Shown: positions 53,042-64,000, numbered from the stretch's first letter. The stretch is DNA of 64,000 nucleotides from Berberis thunbergii (GCA_003290165.1 QNQO01000225.1:620001-684000), one strand, 5' to 3'. Program-made: numbers and translations. Notes: generated from the letters alone by a model not told the origin.

Positions 53042-56000
53042 AATGCACTTTCTTCACAACTCCAATGAGCTCTCTGAGGTAGCAAAACTTTTCTTTCGGA
53101 AGTGCCTTGGTGAGTAAGTCCGCTAGCTGCTCATCCGTTCGGCAATATTCAAGCTGAATTTCTTTCTTCTCAACGGCTTCTCTGATAAAATGATATTTGA
53201 CAGCAATGTGCTTGGTACGATCATGATTGACTGGATTTTTTCCAATTGCAATGGCTGACTTGTTGTCACAGTACACTACAGTGCCTCTTTCTTGCTTTTC
53301 TCCTATATCTTCAAGAATTCTTCGAAGCCATACGGCTTGAGATGTTGCTTTTGCTGCTGCTACATACTCTGCTTCGGCAGATGATTGTGCCACCACACTT
53401 TGTTTCTTAGTACGCCAAGAACATATCCCAGAGCCAAGAGAGAAAACATAGGCCGACGTACTTTTCATATCATCAAGACATCCAGCCCAATCACTATCGG
53501 TGTACCCGATAAGCCTTGAACTTCTTGCTTCAGCCTTGTACATAATGCCATAATCAAGTGTGCCCTGCACATATCTTAACACCCTTTTTCCAGCACCAAA
53601 ATGAAGCTGACTTGGTTCCTCCATGTATCTTGAAAGCATACTTGAAGCAAACATGATATCCGGCCTAGTGGCAGTGAGATATAAAAGACTACCAATCAAA
53701 TTTCGATACTTTGTGGCATTTGCTTTCTTTGCACCATCACATTTCTTCATCATTTCATTCGGCATCAAAGGAGTAGTAACTGTTTTGCAGTCAGACAAAT
53801 TGAACTTCTTGAGCAGATTTTCTGCATATTTCTTTTGAGAAATAAATATCCCATTTTTGGTTTGAGAAACTTCAATTCCCAAGAAATAATGAAGCAAACC
53901 CAGATCACTCATCTCATAGGTGCTCATCATATCTTCCTTGAACTGTTGTAACAAACATTGATCATTTCCAGTGAAGACTAAATCATCCACATATAAGGAA
54001 ACAATAAGAATGGAAGCTCCTCTCTTCAAAACATAGAGTGTAGGCTCACTTTGGCTCTTTTCGAAACCAGACTTGGCAAAATACTTATCAATTTCAGCAT
54101 ACCACGTTCGAGGTGCTTGCTTTAACCCATAAAGGGCCTTTTTTAGCTTGTAAACTTTGTCTTCTCCCCCTTCAAGCATGAAACCTGGAGGTTGTTTAAC
54201 GTAAACTTCTTCTTCCAACACTCCATTCAAAAATGCAGACTTTACATCAAGTTGATAAATCAACCAATGCTTTTGAGCAGCAAGAGCAATCAAAGTTCTA
54301 ATAGTTTCCATCCGTGCAACTGGAGCAAAAGTCTCAAAAAAATCAATACCTGGCTTTTGAGTAAAGCCTCTTGCCACGAGCCTAGCTTTGTGCTTTTGAA
54401 TGCTCCCATCTTGATTGAGTTTCGTCTTGAAAATCCACTTTACATCTATGACATCTCTATCTTGTGGATAATCAACCAACTCCCATGTTTGATTTTTCTC
54501 GATCATTTTCATCTCCTCCTTCATGGCTTTGACCCATATTTCATCATTTTTTGCCTCTTCGAAGCTTTTCGGCTCTACACCAACGAAATTACAAGTCTCG
54601 TACATTTCTTGCAAACTCCGAGTTCTTAATGGAGGACTTTCTGATGAAGAGTAGTTTGGTGAAACAGGTTGTGCATTCGAACTGCTTCCAGCATCATTTG
54701 AATTCCTTCTTCCAGCAACTATTGGAGTCTGAGACATGACTTCTTCTTGCTGTGGTTGTCTTGGAATTGCACCTTCTTCTTGCTGTGGTTGTCTTGGAAT
54801 TGCACCTTCTTGCACAATTGCATATGGCAGCTCCTGCACTTTATGCTCATGCCAATCCCAGCTAGCTTTTTCATTAAAAATCACATCTCTACTCACAATC
54901 AATTTCTTAGTTTTAACATTATAAAGCCTATAACCTTTGGTGCTGGAACAATAGCCAAGAAAGATACATTTTTTGCTTTTTTCATCAAGCTTAGTTCTCT
55001 TTTCAGCAGGAATATGAGCATAACAAATGCAGCCAAAAATTTTGAAATGGCTCACCGAAGGTTTGAATCCGCTCCAAGCTTCAAATGGAGTTTTCTTCTT
55101 TATGGCTTTGGTTGGACATCTATTAAGAATGTATACTGCTGTATACACAGCTTCTGCCCAAAAACTTTTTGGTAGCCCTTTCTCATTCATCATGGATCGA
55201 GCCATTTCCACGATCGTTCGGTTCTTTCTTTCGGCAATCCCATTTTGCTGGGGACTGTACCCTGCTGTCAATTGCTTCCAGATGCCTTCATCTTTGCAGT
55301 AGTCTACAAATTCATGAGAGGTATATTCACCTCCTCGATCACTTCGAATGATTTTAATGCTGCAACCACTTTGCTTTTCTACTAAAGCTTTGAAGTGCTT
55401 GAAGACAGTGAAAGTTTCTGATTTCTCCTTCAAAAAATAAACCCATGTCATCCTCGAAAAATCATCAATGAACGTGAGAAAGTACTTGTGCTGGCTTAAA
55501 GAAGGAGTTGGCATTTTGCCACAGATATCGGTATGCACAAGTTCCAGCGGTGCCTTTGCTCTCCATGTGCTTTGACTTGGGAATGAATTACGGTGTTGCT
55601 TGCCCATGACGCACCCTTCACAAGCATCAGTTGTTGTTTCAATTTCCGGTAACCCTTTCACCATGCTTTTTCTTTGGAGAAGCTTTAGCCCTTGGAAATT
55701 TAAATGACAGAACCTCTTGTGCCACAACCAAGAATCTTGCACGACATCAACCTTCAAAGAAACTTCCTGTCCACAGCGCATTAGAAGGGGAAAAGTTTGA
55801 TTTGTCTCCATCTGAACCGATGCAACGAGCTGCTCATTATCCTTCTTGTCATAAATAGTGCAATGCACATCTTCGAAAACAACTTTGTAGCCATTTCGCA
55901 TAAGCTGCCCAACACTTAATAAGTTTTGAGCTATGTTTGGAACCAGCAAAACATCACGAATATATGTGACTCCCCCTTTTGTTTGGACGGGAACAGTGCC

Positions 56001-57167
56001 TTTCCCCAACGCTTGGTGATAATAATCATCTCCCATCTTTATTTTGGGAGTAATGGAAGTGTCCAGATCAGCAAATAATTTTTCATTTGAAGTCATATGA
56101 TTGCTGCAACCACTATCCACGTACCACACATTATCTCCTTCTCCAGATTTTGATTGACCAGCATAAAATAAAATTCCTTCTTTTGCATCATCCTTCTCTG
56201 CAAAATTTGCTTGATTAGAATTCTTGAATCTGCATTCCTTTTCAATATTGAATCTGCATTCCTTTTCAACATGTCCAAACCTTTTGCAATAATAACACTT
56301 TGGCTTCCCTTGGTGAAAACACTCAGCTGTGTCATGGTTAGTTTTGTTACAAATCTTGCAAAAAAGCTTATTACCACTGTTGTTTTTGGCATCATCTCTT
56401 TTGCTAGACTCACCTTTCTTCCATCTTCTTCGCTCCCCGCCTTGCAGGTCATCTCGAGCATTGCCTTTATTGAAATACTTCTTGGATTTGAATGTGAGCT
56501 TCGATTGGAAAGCACTTTCAACAGATTGCTCCTTATTTCGTCTCAGCCTTCTTTCCTCATGAGACTTTAGAGAACCCATCAATTGCTCTAGTGATAAAGT
56601 GGCGAGATCCTTCGACTCTTCAATGGCTGAAACAATCGAATCATATTTTTCTGGCAAGCTGATCAAGATCTTCTCAACAACCTGTTGGTCAGACATCTCT
56701 TCTCCAAGTGTTCTAATTTGATTCACCACTTCAACAACTCTGGAAGAGTAGTCTTGGATGCATTCTGATTCCTTCATTTTCAAATTGTGGAACTCCCTGC
56801 GCAACGTCTGGAGCTTGATGGTTTTTACCTTGCTGTCACCTTGGAACTCCTTTTCTAATATCTCCCATGCTTCTTTTGCTGTTTGGGCTCTTGTGATTCT
56901 TGGAAAAATGTTGCCAGTGACTCCATTTTGAATTTTTGAGAGAGCCTTGGCATCTTTAATTACATCTGCTTCAAACTTGTCTCTCTGTGCAGCTGAAACT
57001 TCGACGTCAGCAGCTGGTTCTTCAAGTCCTGTTTCAACTATGCTCCAGATTCCTTCTGACCGAAGCAAAGTCATCATTTTTACCTTCCAGAAATCATAAT
57101 TCTCTCCTCCAAAAATTGGAAGAATAGAGTAGGAAACTGATGGACCTTCTTTCCCACCAGAAGCCAT
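53040..57167 (-). CDS. Copia gag-pol polyprotein, uninterrupted (1375 aa)
   Basis: Domains in order: gag (residues about 1-230; [18 protein letters not shown], then [20 protein letters not shown]); two CCHC knuckles, [14 protein letters not shown] and [14 protein letters not shown] (about 268-305); protease [12 protein letters not shown] (about 350); integrase zinc region [11 protein letters not shown]...[10 protein letters not shown] and core with HTDICGKM (about 545), [15 protein letters not shown] and [18 protein letters not shown]; reverse transcriptase [20 protein letters not shown] and [11 protein letters not shown] (about 1060); RNase [32 protein letters not shown] and [16 protein letters not shown] (to 1375). 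All catalytic residues I can locate are present. The ATG lies 42 bases from the primer site. An exact repeat of [11 protein letters not shown] sits in the linker between integrase and reverse transcriptase (near 54740-54800). Confidence 0.97.
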   Translation of the reverse strand: MASGGKEGPSVSYSILPIFGGENYDFWKVKMMTLLRSEGIWSIVETGLEEPAADVEVSAAQRDKFEADVIKDAKALSKIQNGVTGNIFPRITRAQTAKEAWEILEKEFQGDSKVKTIKLQTLRREFHNLKMKESECIQDYSSRVVEVVNQIRTLGEEMSDQQVVEKILISLPEKYDSIVSAIEESKDLATLSLEQLMGSLKSHEERRLRRNKEQSVESAFQSKLTFKSKKYFNKGNARDDLQGGERRRWKKGESSKRDDAKNNSGNKLFCKICNKTNHDTAECFHQGKPKCYYCKRFGHVEKECRFNIEKECRFKNSNQANFAEKDDAKEGILFYAGQSKSGEGDNVWYVDSGCSNHMTSNEKLFADLDTSITPKIKMGDDYYHQALGKGTVPVQTKGGVTYIRDVLLVPNIAQNLLSVGQLMRNGYKVVFEDVHCTIYDKKDNEQLVASVQMETNQTFPLLMRCGQEVSLKVDVVQDSWLWHKRFCHLNFQGLKLLQRKSMVKGLPEIETTTDACEGCVMGKQHRNSFPSQSTWRAKAPLELVHTDICGKMPTPSLSQHKYFLTFIDDFSRMTWVYFLKEKSETFTVFKHFKALVEKQSGCSIKIIRSDRGGEYTSHEFVDYCKDEGIWKQLTAGYSPQQNGIAERKNRTIVEMARSMMNEKGLPKSFWAEAVYTAVYILNRCPTKAIKKKTPFEAWSGFKPSVSHFKIFGCICYAHIPAEKRTKLDEKSKKCIFLGYCSSTKGYRLYNVKTKKLIVSRDVIFNEKASWDWHEHKVQELPYAIVQEGAIPRQPQQEEGAIPRQPQQEEVMSQTPIVAGRRNSNDAGSSSNAQPVSPNYSSSESPPLRTRSLQEMYETCNFVGVEPKSFEEAKNDEIWVKAMKEEMKMIEKNQTWELVDYPQDRDVIDVKWIFKTKLNQDGSIQKHKARLVARGFTQKPGIDFFETFAPVARMETIRTLIALAAQKHWLIYQLDVKSAFLNGVLEEEVYVKQPPGFMLEGGEDKVYKLKKALYGLKQAPRTWYAEIDKYFAKSGFEKSQSEPTLYVLKRGASILIVSLYVDDLVFTGNDQCLLQQFKEDMMSTYEMSDLGLLHYFLGIEVSQTKNGIFISQKKYAENLLKKFNLSDCKTVTTPLMPNEMMKKCDGAKKANATKYRNLIGSLLYLTATRPDIMFASSMLSRYMEEPSQLHFGAGKRVLRYVQGTLDYGIMYKAEARSSRLIGYTDSDWAGCLDDMKSTSAYVFSLGSGICSWRTKKQSVVAQSSAEAEYVAAAKATSQAVWLRRILEDIGEKQERGTVVYCDNKSAIAIGKNPVNHDRTKHIAVKYHFIREAVEKKEIQLEYCRTDEQLADLLTKALPKEKFCYLRELIGVVKKVH

Positions 57168-57208
57168 TTGCTAGAGATGTTTTAAACTCCCAGATATGAA
57201 CGAGCAAA

Positions 57209-57220
57209 GCTCTGATACCA
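57209..57220 (-). promoter_or_regulatory. Primer-binding site of Copia element 2
   Basis: TGGTATCAGAGC on the minus strand, three bases (AAT) from the 5' LTR. Confidence 0.95.
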
Positions 57221-57223
57221 ATT

Positions 57224-57492
57224 TGTAGGAAGGGTAGAGAAATGGAAACACTAAACAAGTTGGGAAATCTGAGTTGCTACAGCAGAGCTCATGTATTACT
57301 TACTATAACTTCCTTGATATATAATGATATAGCAAAGACAATATATATATATAGAGAGAATACAAAATACTAGAGAGTTCTTCCTAGATAACTTAATAGA
57401 CATAGGCTAGATAACTTAACAGACATAGACTAATATTTGTTCTTGGGAAAGACTAGAGTCTTAATATTTAGGATAGTGCATTAATTCCAACA
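57224..57492 (-). repeat. 5' LTR of Copia element 2
   Basis: Partner of 52766-53032. It has two extra bases in the TATATATA run and TTAATAGAC where the other has TTAACAGAC. Confidence 0.96.
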
Positions 57493-57600
57493 CTATTATT
57501 GAATAGTTAGCTATGTTACAAACACGCTCAAATACATTCCTACTACTACAACTACTACTACCGTTCCTAATAATGTTACACTGAACTGATATTACATACT

Positions 57601-57885
57601 TCACTCTTGAGTAACAGCAATACGCATGCCCAAGCTAGTCTTGGCAAACTTAACAAGGCGTTCGATTTCATTATCCTCGATATACCCGTTGCCATTCAAG
57701 TCTGCAGTCCATAGTCCATAAAGGCTCTTCCAAGTGGTGAACCATGCACCACGACTACGGATAGCTGTTTGTAACTCTTCTCTACTTATTCGCCCATCGC
57801 CATCCTTATCAAACTGCTTCAGCCACTTCTTGAACTCCTCAACTGTCATCTCTCTCTCGGGTTTGCCAAGCTTCCTGGTGGCCAT
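57601..57885 (-). CDS. Small two-EF-hand calcium-binding protein (94 aa)
   Basis: A compact calcium sensor of the plant calmodulin-like/polcalcin type. Two canonical 12-residue loops are seen, DKDGDGRISREE (about residues 26-37) and DLNGNGYIEDNE (about 62-73), with acidic or amide residues at positions 1, 3 and 5 and Glu at 12. The loops are joined by helices and the insert SRGAWFTTWKSLYGLW. It has no signal peptide or membrane segment, so it is probably cytosolic or nuclear. It is a single exon, as is common for this group. The ATG at 57885 is the first after a stop-containing leader and a TATA sequence lies about 90 bases upstream. The Copia insertion ends only about 110 bp beyond its stop codon, so its 3' region may have been altered. 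Confidence 0.88.
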   Translation of the reverse strand: MATRKLGKPEREMTVEEFKKWLKQFDKDGDGRISREELQTAIRSRGAWFTTWKSLYGLWTADLNGNGYIEDNEIERLVKFAKTSLGMRIAVTQE

Positions 57886-57971
57886 GCTAGCTGCTGATTA
57901 ATTAGATTCTCTTAGGTAAGTCTTTACAGTTTCTCTTGCAGTTACAATGGAGTGTACTGGAGGTTGAACTT

Positions 57972-57979
57972 TATTTATA
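57972..57979 (-). promoter_or_regulatory. TATA box of the EF-hand gene
   Basis: TATAAATA on the minus strand, about 87-94 bases upstream of the ATG. The leader between is free of strong secondary signals and ends AGCTAGCATGGCC, a good plant start context. Confidence 0.7.
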
Positions 57980-58985
57980 CTACGGTTTGGGAAACAAGGT
58001 GCTCTTCTTTTTTCTTTGGTTCTTTCCTATCCATTATGAAGAATCTTTGGAGCCACCCAATGAGTTACAAAACTATGGAAGGCTTATCTTGGAACAGTAT
58101 ATTAAGTGATATTTTAGAGACAGCATGATTATAGGGGAATATTAGACTAGAGGAGAATAATATAAAGAAATCATATTGAGTTTGGAGTAATCATAGACTA
58201 CAATTCGCTATCATAGGGGAAATTATTTAGGGAAGTGAATTGAATTAAGGCTATGTTAATTTATTTGGTAATTTGTACACCATTGATTTACATCGTTTAT
58301 GACAATCATTTCACTCCCATGTGATCTTGTTCTTACATCTTTGTCTCATCAAACCTTATCTCTAAATCTATAATACTAATGTTAAGAATTTGGATGTGAA
58401 CATTTTCCATCTAAAAATTTGCCTCCATTATATAAAAGCAAACTTTGATGAATCCTTTTCGATGTATTTATGCAATTACCCTAAAATTTTTAGCTCAATT
58501 GGAAAATACCTCTAGTACCACCATCCTCGGAACGTTTAGTAAAATGGCCAAATGGCTTAGAAATATATCTTTGTCTACAACCTATAGTCCCAATTCCAAG
58601 GGCAGTCTATAGTGAAGCATAAGCTTTCAAAACTGTGAAGTAGACTGAATGATTTTTTATGAGGCAGTTAACAGTATCACTAGTAGTGAAGCTCCGCCAT
58701 GGGGCAGTCAAAGAGGTGCAATTGAAAAGGGCTTCGGAACGTAGAGACCCCTTTAGATTACTCTATAGTTATTAGGATTATTATTTTTGTAAATATGCTT
58801 GATATTTTACGAGAGTTAAAATTATAAAATAAACAAGAACTGAAAAACAATGCGATATCAACGATAAAATAAATAAACCAAATAAATTCTCATTCAATCA
58901 ACCTATTGACAGTGAACAACCTAGACCCGTTTTATAACTAACCTAATTTCTAAAAATAAAAACAAATCCTAAATCTAATTGGAAA
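57980..58985. other. No recognisable gene
   Basis: AT-rich promoter-side sequence of the EF-hand gene, then unassigned sequence leading into the tandem repeat. Confidence 0.5.
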
Positions 58986-58989
58986 CCAA

Positions 58990-59640
58990 TGTCCTAATTG
59001 ACAAAGAGACGACTTTTCCACAGCTTAACTCCTCTTCAGGATTGAACTCGTATATTAGAGAAGTCTAGTCCGTTCGGACGAATATGACTTCTCCACAACC
59101 TAACACCTGTTCGGGATTAGAGTTCATCATAGAAGTGTAGCCCATTTGAGCAGAAATGACTTCCCTACAGTTCAATTCCTTTTCAGGATTGAGCCCGTAT
59201 ACTATAGAAGTCTAGTCCGTTCGGACGAAGATGACTTTTCTACAACTTAACTCCTGTTCGGGATTAGGGTTCATCATAGGAGTCTAGCCCATTTGGGCAG
59301 AGATGCCTTCTCCTCTTTTCAGGGTTGAGCCCGTATAGTAGATAAGTCTAGTCCGTTCGGGCGAAATGACTTCTCCACAACCTAACCCCTATTCAGGATT
59401 AGGGTTTATCATAGGAGTCGCTCATCCAGGCAGAGATAACTTCTCCATAGCTCAACTCCTCTTTAGGATTGAGCCCGTATACTAGAGAAGTTTAGTCCGT
59501 TCGGACGAAGAAGACTTCTTCACATCCTAACTCCTATCCAGGATTAGTGTTCGTCATAAAAGTCTAGCCCATTCAGGCATAGACAACTCGTCTATGGCTT
59601 AGCTCCTCTTTAGGGTTTGAGCCCATATACAGCAAAAAAC
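58990..59640. repeat. Dimeric tandem repeat (about 145-bp unit made of two related halves)
   Basis: The word AAGT(C/T)TAGTCCGTTCGG recurs at 59061, 59209, 59344 and 59489, a period of 135-148 bp. Between these lies a second half-unit with the same framework (GACTTCTCCACAACCTAAC...GGATTAGGGTTCATCATAG...AGCCCATT), so the basic length is about 72 bp with an alternating A-B arrangement. Copies degrade after 59640, with traces to about 59760. Confidence 0.85.
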
Positions 59641-60098
59641 CAATTTGTTTGGACAAGATATGATTCCTCAAATGCCCTAACTTCTACAGTTCTACACAGG
59701 GTTGAAATTCGTTATGGAAGTCTAGTAGTTCAGACCCAGACAATGTTTGCCCAAGTCTGACTCATCTTCAATGTAAGACTTATGACACCACAAGAACCTG
59801 ATCTGCTCGAGTAAAGATGACTACTAAGCAACTTAAGCCTTCTTAAAGATTAAGTTAGCATTATTATCAAGTGTCAACCCATTCAAGCTAAAAAGGGGCT
59901 CCAGTTCAGATTAAGCATTACTACAGATGGAATGAGACTTGACTACCTAAATATAGTCTTAAAGTATTGGCGACACAGTAGTCTGTTAAGCTTAATCTAA
60001 ACTCGTTAAAATGGGTGAGTACAACATACACCACAAGCGCAAAAGCAAAAGAAGGCAAAAACTTTGTATTAATAAACTTCTCTTATACAAAACACCGC
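59641..60098. other. Degenerate continuation of the tandem repeat and spacer
   Basis: Traces of the repeat framework, then unassigned sequence. No gene is seen. Confidence 0.4.
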
Positions 60099-62549
60099 TC
60101 AAGTGGCAAAATCAGGCAGAGTAGAGTCAGAGACATCTTCCTGAACAACAGGGTAAGAGGCAAGCTCTAGAGCATTGAGGTGACGACTTTTCCATGGCAT
60201 TTGGGTCGGTGTCAGGGCTACCTTGCGAAAAAGTGGAAGAGTTGTCCGCCTCCTTAAAATGAGCATAGAACAATCACCTGTAAGTGGAAAGGATTCAATC
60301 CTCGTGATCATGTTCAATAAAGTCCAACAACTCTAACCTACTAGCAACAATCTTACTGAGCTGAGTAGAGTTGGCAGCCTCAATTAGCTCTTTCCCTAGC
60401 ATCCTACCGAGCTTTCAAGACTCCTCGATTGCTCTCACCAAACTACCTTCAGATTGACCAACTTGTGGCCTGCCTCAGTTCAGCTTGTACGCTCAAAATC
60501 CAACTCTTGATTGAGCTTGGAGAGATGTGCTTGAAGGGCCGCCTCATGAAGATCTTGCTGACGAACCACCTCAGCGCGTTCAACAACTAATACATTTTGA
60601 GTTTCAGTAACAGTTTTCATGGAATTCGCCAATCGATTAGCAAACACTATCTGCTCAACGACCGTCTTGTCCCTACTCTCCTGGTATCTTTCAAATCCAC
60701 TGACATATTAGCATTGGCAACATGGGCCTCATCCAGACTCTCTTGAGTTGTTTTCAAGTAAGACTCCATAGTCGTTTGTATAGGCAACACACTGTTCAGA
60801 TCTTTCTTGGCCTCACCTTGCTGAATCCCATGATCGAGCCGAGCAGTTAACTGTGCTCCCAAAAAACCTACCCCTACTACGAGCGTTCGAGAGTTGCTCC
60901 CAATGCTCAGCATATGTCTTATCTAAGGCACATAGCCTACCTGGCATAGACTCCACTTCATTGTCTAGCGTGGGTTAAATGAGTCATCCCCTGATAAGAA
61001 AACATACATAGGGTTATGAGCAATAAAGTATCATGAAAGGTCCAACGACAATCGGATAATTGCAAACTTACTAGCATCAAATGTTTTTGCCCTTGATTGA
61101 GATGATCCCCCATGGTTGCCTCTTCCAACGACATTTGACCAGCCATCCAAGAAAACCATTTCTTCAAAAGATGAATGGCATCGGTCCTGTGGTCCATCTC
61201 CTGGTACCACATGTGTTGATCACCAGAGTTGGCTTCAGCATCCGTACGAAGAGCCTCAAGATCAAAAACCTTTATTGTTCCCCTTCCTGTGAATTCTGAA
61301 GGATGAGACTAAGCAACCCGCTTGACCTTGTTAGCAGCAGAGGGTGGAGCTCAGACAAGAGTCCAGTTTGCAGATCGTCACTACGCGTCAAAGATAACGG
61401 GCCCAAACACTCCCTGCATACTTCCGGGTCTACACACAAACCACCGACAATGACTTCCAGAATTGGTTGCTGCATTTTGACAACCAAATCCACCGATGAG
61501 TCAAGGGCAGTACTTTCCAGAACAAGTTGCTCTACACTTGGATTAGCGGCGGCAGAGGCCTTCGAGGACTCCTCACCAGTAGTTAGGTCCAGAAGGTCCC
61601 TCTCTGGAGCATTCATAGGGACAACATGAGCAGTTCCCACCTTGATTCTCTTTGATTGATCAGGGGGGGGGGGGCAGAAAGCAATCCCTGAAGAGCTTTC
61701 CTTTTTTACGGACTATGCTTCCTCGACACTTTCTTCTTCTGAGTTCCAGATGAATGTAAGTTAGCACCTGAAGAAGAACCAATGGGAGGGGCCAGAGTCT
61801 ACCTCACATTGCCAGTTCCACGGGAAAACAGACCACTCTGTCTGATATTCCCTGATTGGAGAACATCTAAAATAGGCATTTGTGGCAGAGCAAGAAATTT
61901 GATCTTCATTTTGTCCTCCTCAGGAGAGATAACAACAAGGTCATGCCTCCTAGTTGGGAGCAACAAACAAGCCAAACAATAACAAATGTTGTATTAACAA
62001 CAAAAAGCGAAGAGAATACACGAAACTTACTAAGATTCCTGGAACTACGGAAGATCATCTGGCCATCATGGGTGAAGTACCTAGACTTCACAGAAGCATA
62101 AAAAAATATAGCTGCCAGTCTTCTGTGTCATCCAACTTGCCATCCAGGAAAGAAGGCTTCTCCAGCCAACAAACACCGAGCTTGTTCATTTTGATGGAGG
62201 TAAGAGAATGAACCAGTTTTGTCGACAGACAGAACCCCGCATCCTTCACCCTAATCAAAGTGACAATTAGCATACTCCACCCTCTCTGCGCTATCTGTGT
62301 TGCGATAATACCCTGTTAAGATAGTAAATGCCAAATGGAGTCAGAAACAGGGAAGTGCAGGGCGGCCTCAAACATGGCCTTGTATAAGCAAATGAATCCC
62401 TCCCTTAAAAAAGTTTGAGACTCGCCCTTCTCAAAAAGCAACAATTCCAGATCATCAGGAACTTCATACCATTGACGGAGGTTGGCTAGGTCCTTCTCTA
62501 ACGTCAGCCCCCTAAAAAAGTCAAAGCAAACTGCATAGCGCTCACACAA
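60099..62549 (-). pseudogene. Decayed antisense reading-frame region (retroelement-associated, uncharacterised)
   Basis: A chain of minus-strand frames reads as one damaged protein. It starts MCERYAVCFDFFRGLTLEKD, then WYEVPDDLELLLFEKGESQ and CLYKAMFEAALHFPVSDSI (62549-62316). Next come DAGFCLSTKLVHS with PSFLDGKLDDTEDWQLYFF (62273-62090), a Ser/Ala-rich linker (61640-61272), DHRTDAIHLLKKWFSWMAGQ (61212-60958) and a helical, charged tail (60913-60647). The V-P-D-D...AGLHFP-like block followed by a WxxxFF block resembles the N-terminal domain of transposon- or retroelement-encoded proteins common in plant genomes. It has at least four breaks. The neighbouring tandem repeats and LTR-like sequence suggest an accessory antisense gene of a Tat-lineage Ty3 element. 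Confidence 0.5.
61662..61674. repeat. Homopolymer G run
   Basis: About ten to twelve G residues within the decayed antisense region. Confidence 0.85.
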
Positions 62550-62668
62550 AAAATAAGGTCACGCAGACATGATTGCATGAAGGTTCAAGCTTGGTTAAAC
62601 TGGAAAAGCTAAAAAAAATAACAGAAGAAAACTCTGGAAGGTAAAAATATGAAACTCTCCCAAAACAA

Positions 62669-62676
62669 TTTATATA
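62669..62676 (-). promoter_or_regulatory. Possible TATA box for the antisense region
   Basis: TATATAAA on the minus strand about 120 bases upstream of the first frame at 62549. It is suggestive of a separate promoter, but unproven. Confidence 0.3.
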
Positions 62677-62759
62677 GGCTTGACGCATGGGATAAGTGAC
62701 TACCTAATCGTTGCAAAAGCATTAACTATAGAACATTAGCCAAGAAGGCATCGAAATAC

Positions 62760-63445
62760 ACCATCATGGCATCACACATTCCCCCATGCACAATCAGTTA
62801 GTAGCCCTATACACAACCCCACTAACTAGGGGAGTAACCGACGAGTCATCAAACAGTCACCCAATCACAACCATACACGTGGTATAGTCCAACCCTAATA
62901 TAGAAAGGCCTTAGCGCGGTATCGAGCAGGCCCAAGCATTGTCCAGCTCAGACTCATCCAAGTCACCGTTCAGTCCAGAAGTCAGGTGCCCAACGTGGCA
63001 CAAATCTTGGACTTTGAACTAGGACAATAAGGCCCAAACACAGATTTTTAGGTTATCACAAGCCCAAGATTTATTTTGCATAGCTCTTGATCTAATCAAA
63101 TATTGGGTCCCACACAGAGCCAAGTGTCAGATGTAATTCAGTCATGGATGGGTAAGATCCTCAGCAGGATTTCCTCCCTCCATCATAGCTCGACGTTAGA
63201 GTCAATGAAGGAGTGAAATACTCACTATATAAGGTGAACAAAAGATATGAGAAAAGTACGCACTTCCAATCCAATTTACAGTCTACATCCACCTTTACTC
63301 AGTCATCTGACTTTAGCATCCGAGTGCATTCGACCACCACAAGGGTGGTACTTGGCTCACTACTGTTGTTCATTTTGCATGTCAGGAATTGACAGGGACA
63401 TATTTGGACACATCAGTAACGCTTCCATGCACAATGGGAGATGCT
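62760..63445 (+). repeat. LTR-like sequence, plus orientation (Tat-type)
   Basis: GC-richer than its surroundings, with a plus-strand TATA sequence ACTATATAAGG (about 63224-63234). About 60 bases downstream are CTGACTTTAGCATCCGAGTG and CACCACAAGGGTGGTAC, a promoter-plus-R arrangement typical of Tat-lineage Ty3 LTRs. The left limit is uncertain, and the right limit is where the direct repeat begins. No second LTR is in the window. Confidence 0.45.
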
Positions 63446-64000
63446 CTAGTTTAAGCTGGTTATCTAGATAGTAGGGGGCTGTAAGGTCGCCTTAGCTTAA
63501 CTCGTACGAAACCTTACCTTTTTTCCATTAAAAAAGACCATTGCATGCAATCTGTTTATGTCGCTTTCCTGGGTCAAGTTCAAATTATCACGACTCCTAG
63601 CCAAAGTGATTCCCCACAAACGTCGAGGCTTGAAAGAAAGTCAAGATAGATCTCTTGGATCAGCATTTGATTGTCATCCTTGTGCTTTTTTCTGTTTGCG
63701 TTTCTTTAAACATCATCCGAAACAGTCGTGAGCCTATACTTCGAATTTTGAAAGCACATGGAAATCTTTTGAAAAAAAGCATCTCAAAACAAATTTTGTG
63801 TGATTTGAGGACCCATATATAAGAGAATCTGATTAAATTATTGGGCTTTCTGTTGCATCCAATACAAGTTTTCGAGTCCGGATATTCTGTCTAGAGATTC
63901 CGTAGTCCATATAGCCCTCAGTGTCCATGGCTCCAGACCCTATCTTCTTTAACAATTTAAACTTTTTTCCGATGCATCGAACCATTGATTTTCACGAGTT
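63446..64000. repeat. Direct repeat, copy 2, cut by the window edge
   Basis: Matches 51003-51573 in the same orientation, starting at TCTAGTTTAAGCTGGTTATC. Detectable homology begins at the same base as in copy 1, although the two copies are flanked on the left by different retroelement sequences. Confidence 0.85.

Larger units (their letters stand above)
52766..57492 (-). mobile_element. Ty1/Copia LTR retrotransposon 2, apparently intact
   Basis: LTRs of 267 and 269 bp differ only by a TA-repeat length change and one or two substitutions. CTATT is duplicated exactly at 52761-52765 and 57493-57497. A primer site, one uninterrupted 1375-codon polyprotein and a purine tract are all present. 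Near-identical LTRs together with an open polyprotein indicate a recent insertion with possible autonomy. Confidence 0.97.

Noticed and set aside
54192..55351. Several plus-strand frames of 60-145 codons inside Copia element 2
   Set aside because: They are antisense shadows of the intact polyprotein.

Overview
The window is nuclear DNA from a flowering plant, most likely a eudicot; I cannot name the species. The evidence is intron-bearing fragments of plant gene families (katanin p60, TPD1-like, CBP60, family 1 beta-glucosidase, SOUL), plant-type LTR retrotransposons with initiator-tRNA-Met primer sites, and CACTA elements with 3-bp target duplications. Only two gene models look intact: a 676-residue membrane protein of unknown function (minus strand, 16700-18730) and a 94-residue two-EF-hand calcium sensor (minus strand, 57601-57885). 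Almost everything else is mobile DNA or broken copies of host genes.

From 1 to 15 kb there is a mosaic of host-gene pieces arranged as two large inverted repeats. The first (arms about 300-1580 and 9695-10895) carries katanin p60 exons 1-2 joined to the 5' region of a TPD1-like gene. Its interior holds a SOUL exon, a PEF-type EF-hand exon, two LTR-like remnants in opposite orientation and a 5.2-kb non-autonomous CACTA element (2335-7556, target duplication ATA). The second (arms 11518-12652 and 13938-15072, 1135 bp each with no net length difference) carries exons of a CBP60 calmodulin-binding gene. The last exon of a family 1 beta-glucosidase lies in its 1.3-kb loop.

From 15 to 31 kb lie the intact membrane-protein gene and a 9-kb CACTA element (19985-28932, target duplication ATA). 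The element has TNPA-like and TNPD-like genes, both decayed, and between them, in the opposite orientation, the last three exons of a captured host gene that still splice in frame.

From 31 to 46 kb there is a Copia element (31668-37819, target duplication AAATG) with a 385-bp hAT-type MITE inside it. It is followed by a pseudogene paralogous to the 676-residue membrane protein. That pseudogene is split by a miniature LTR element (TRIM, 38852-42461), which is itself split by a gag-only LTR element (39402-41890, target duplication CCCTA), and by a third CACTA-like element (43502-45851, target duplication GTA).

From 47 to 64 kb there is a truncated Ty3/Gypsy element (47794-51001), a young Copia element with an uninterrupted 1375-codon polyprotein (52766-57492, target duplication CTATT), the EF-hand gene, and a stretch that looks like the 3' part of a Tat-lineage Ty3 element (a dimeric tandem repeat, an antisense reading-frame region and an LTR). 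A sequence of about 570 bp occurs in direct orientation at 51003 and again at the window's right edge. Every LTR element whose coding strand is visible lies on the minus strand.
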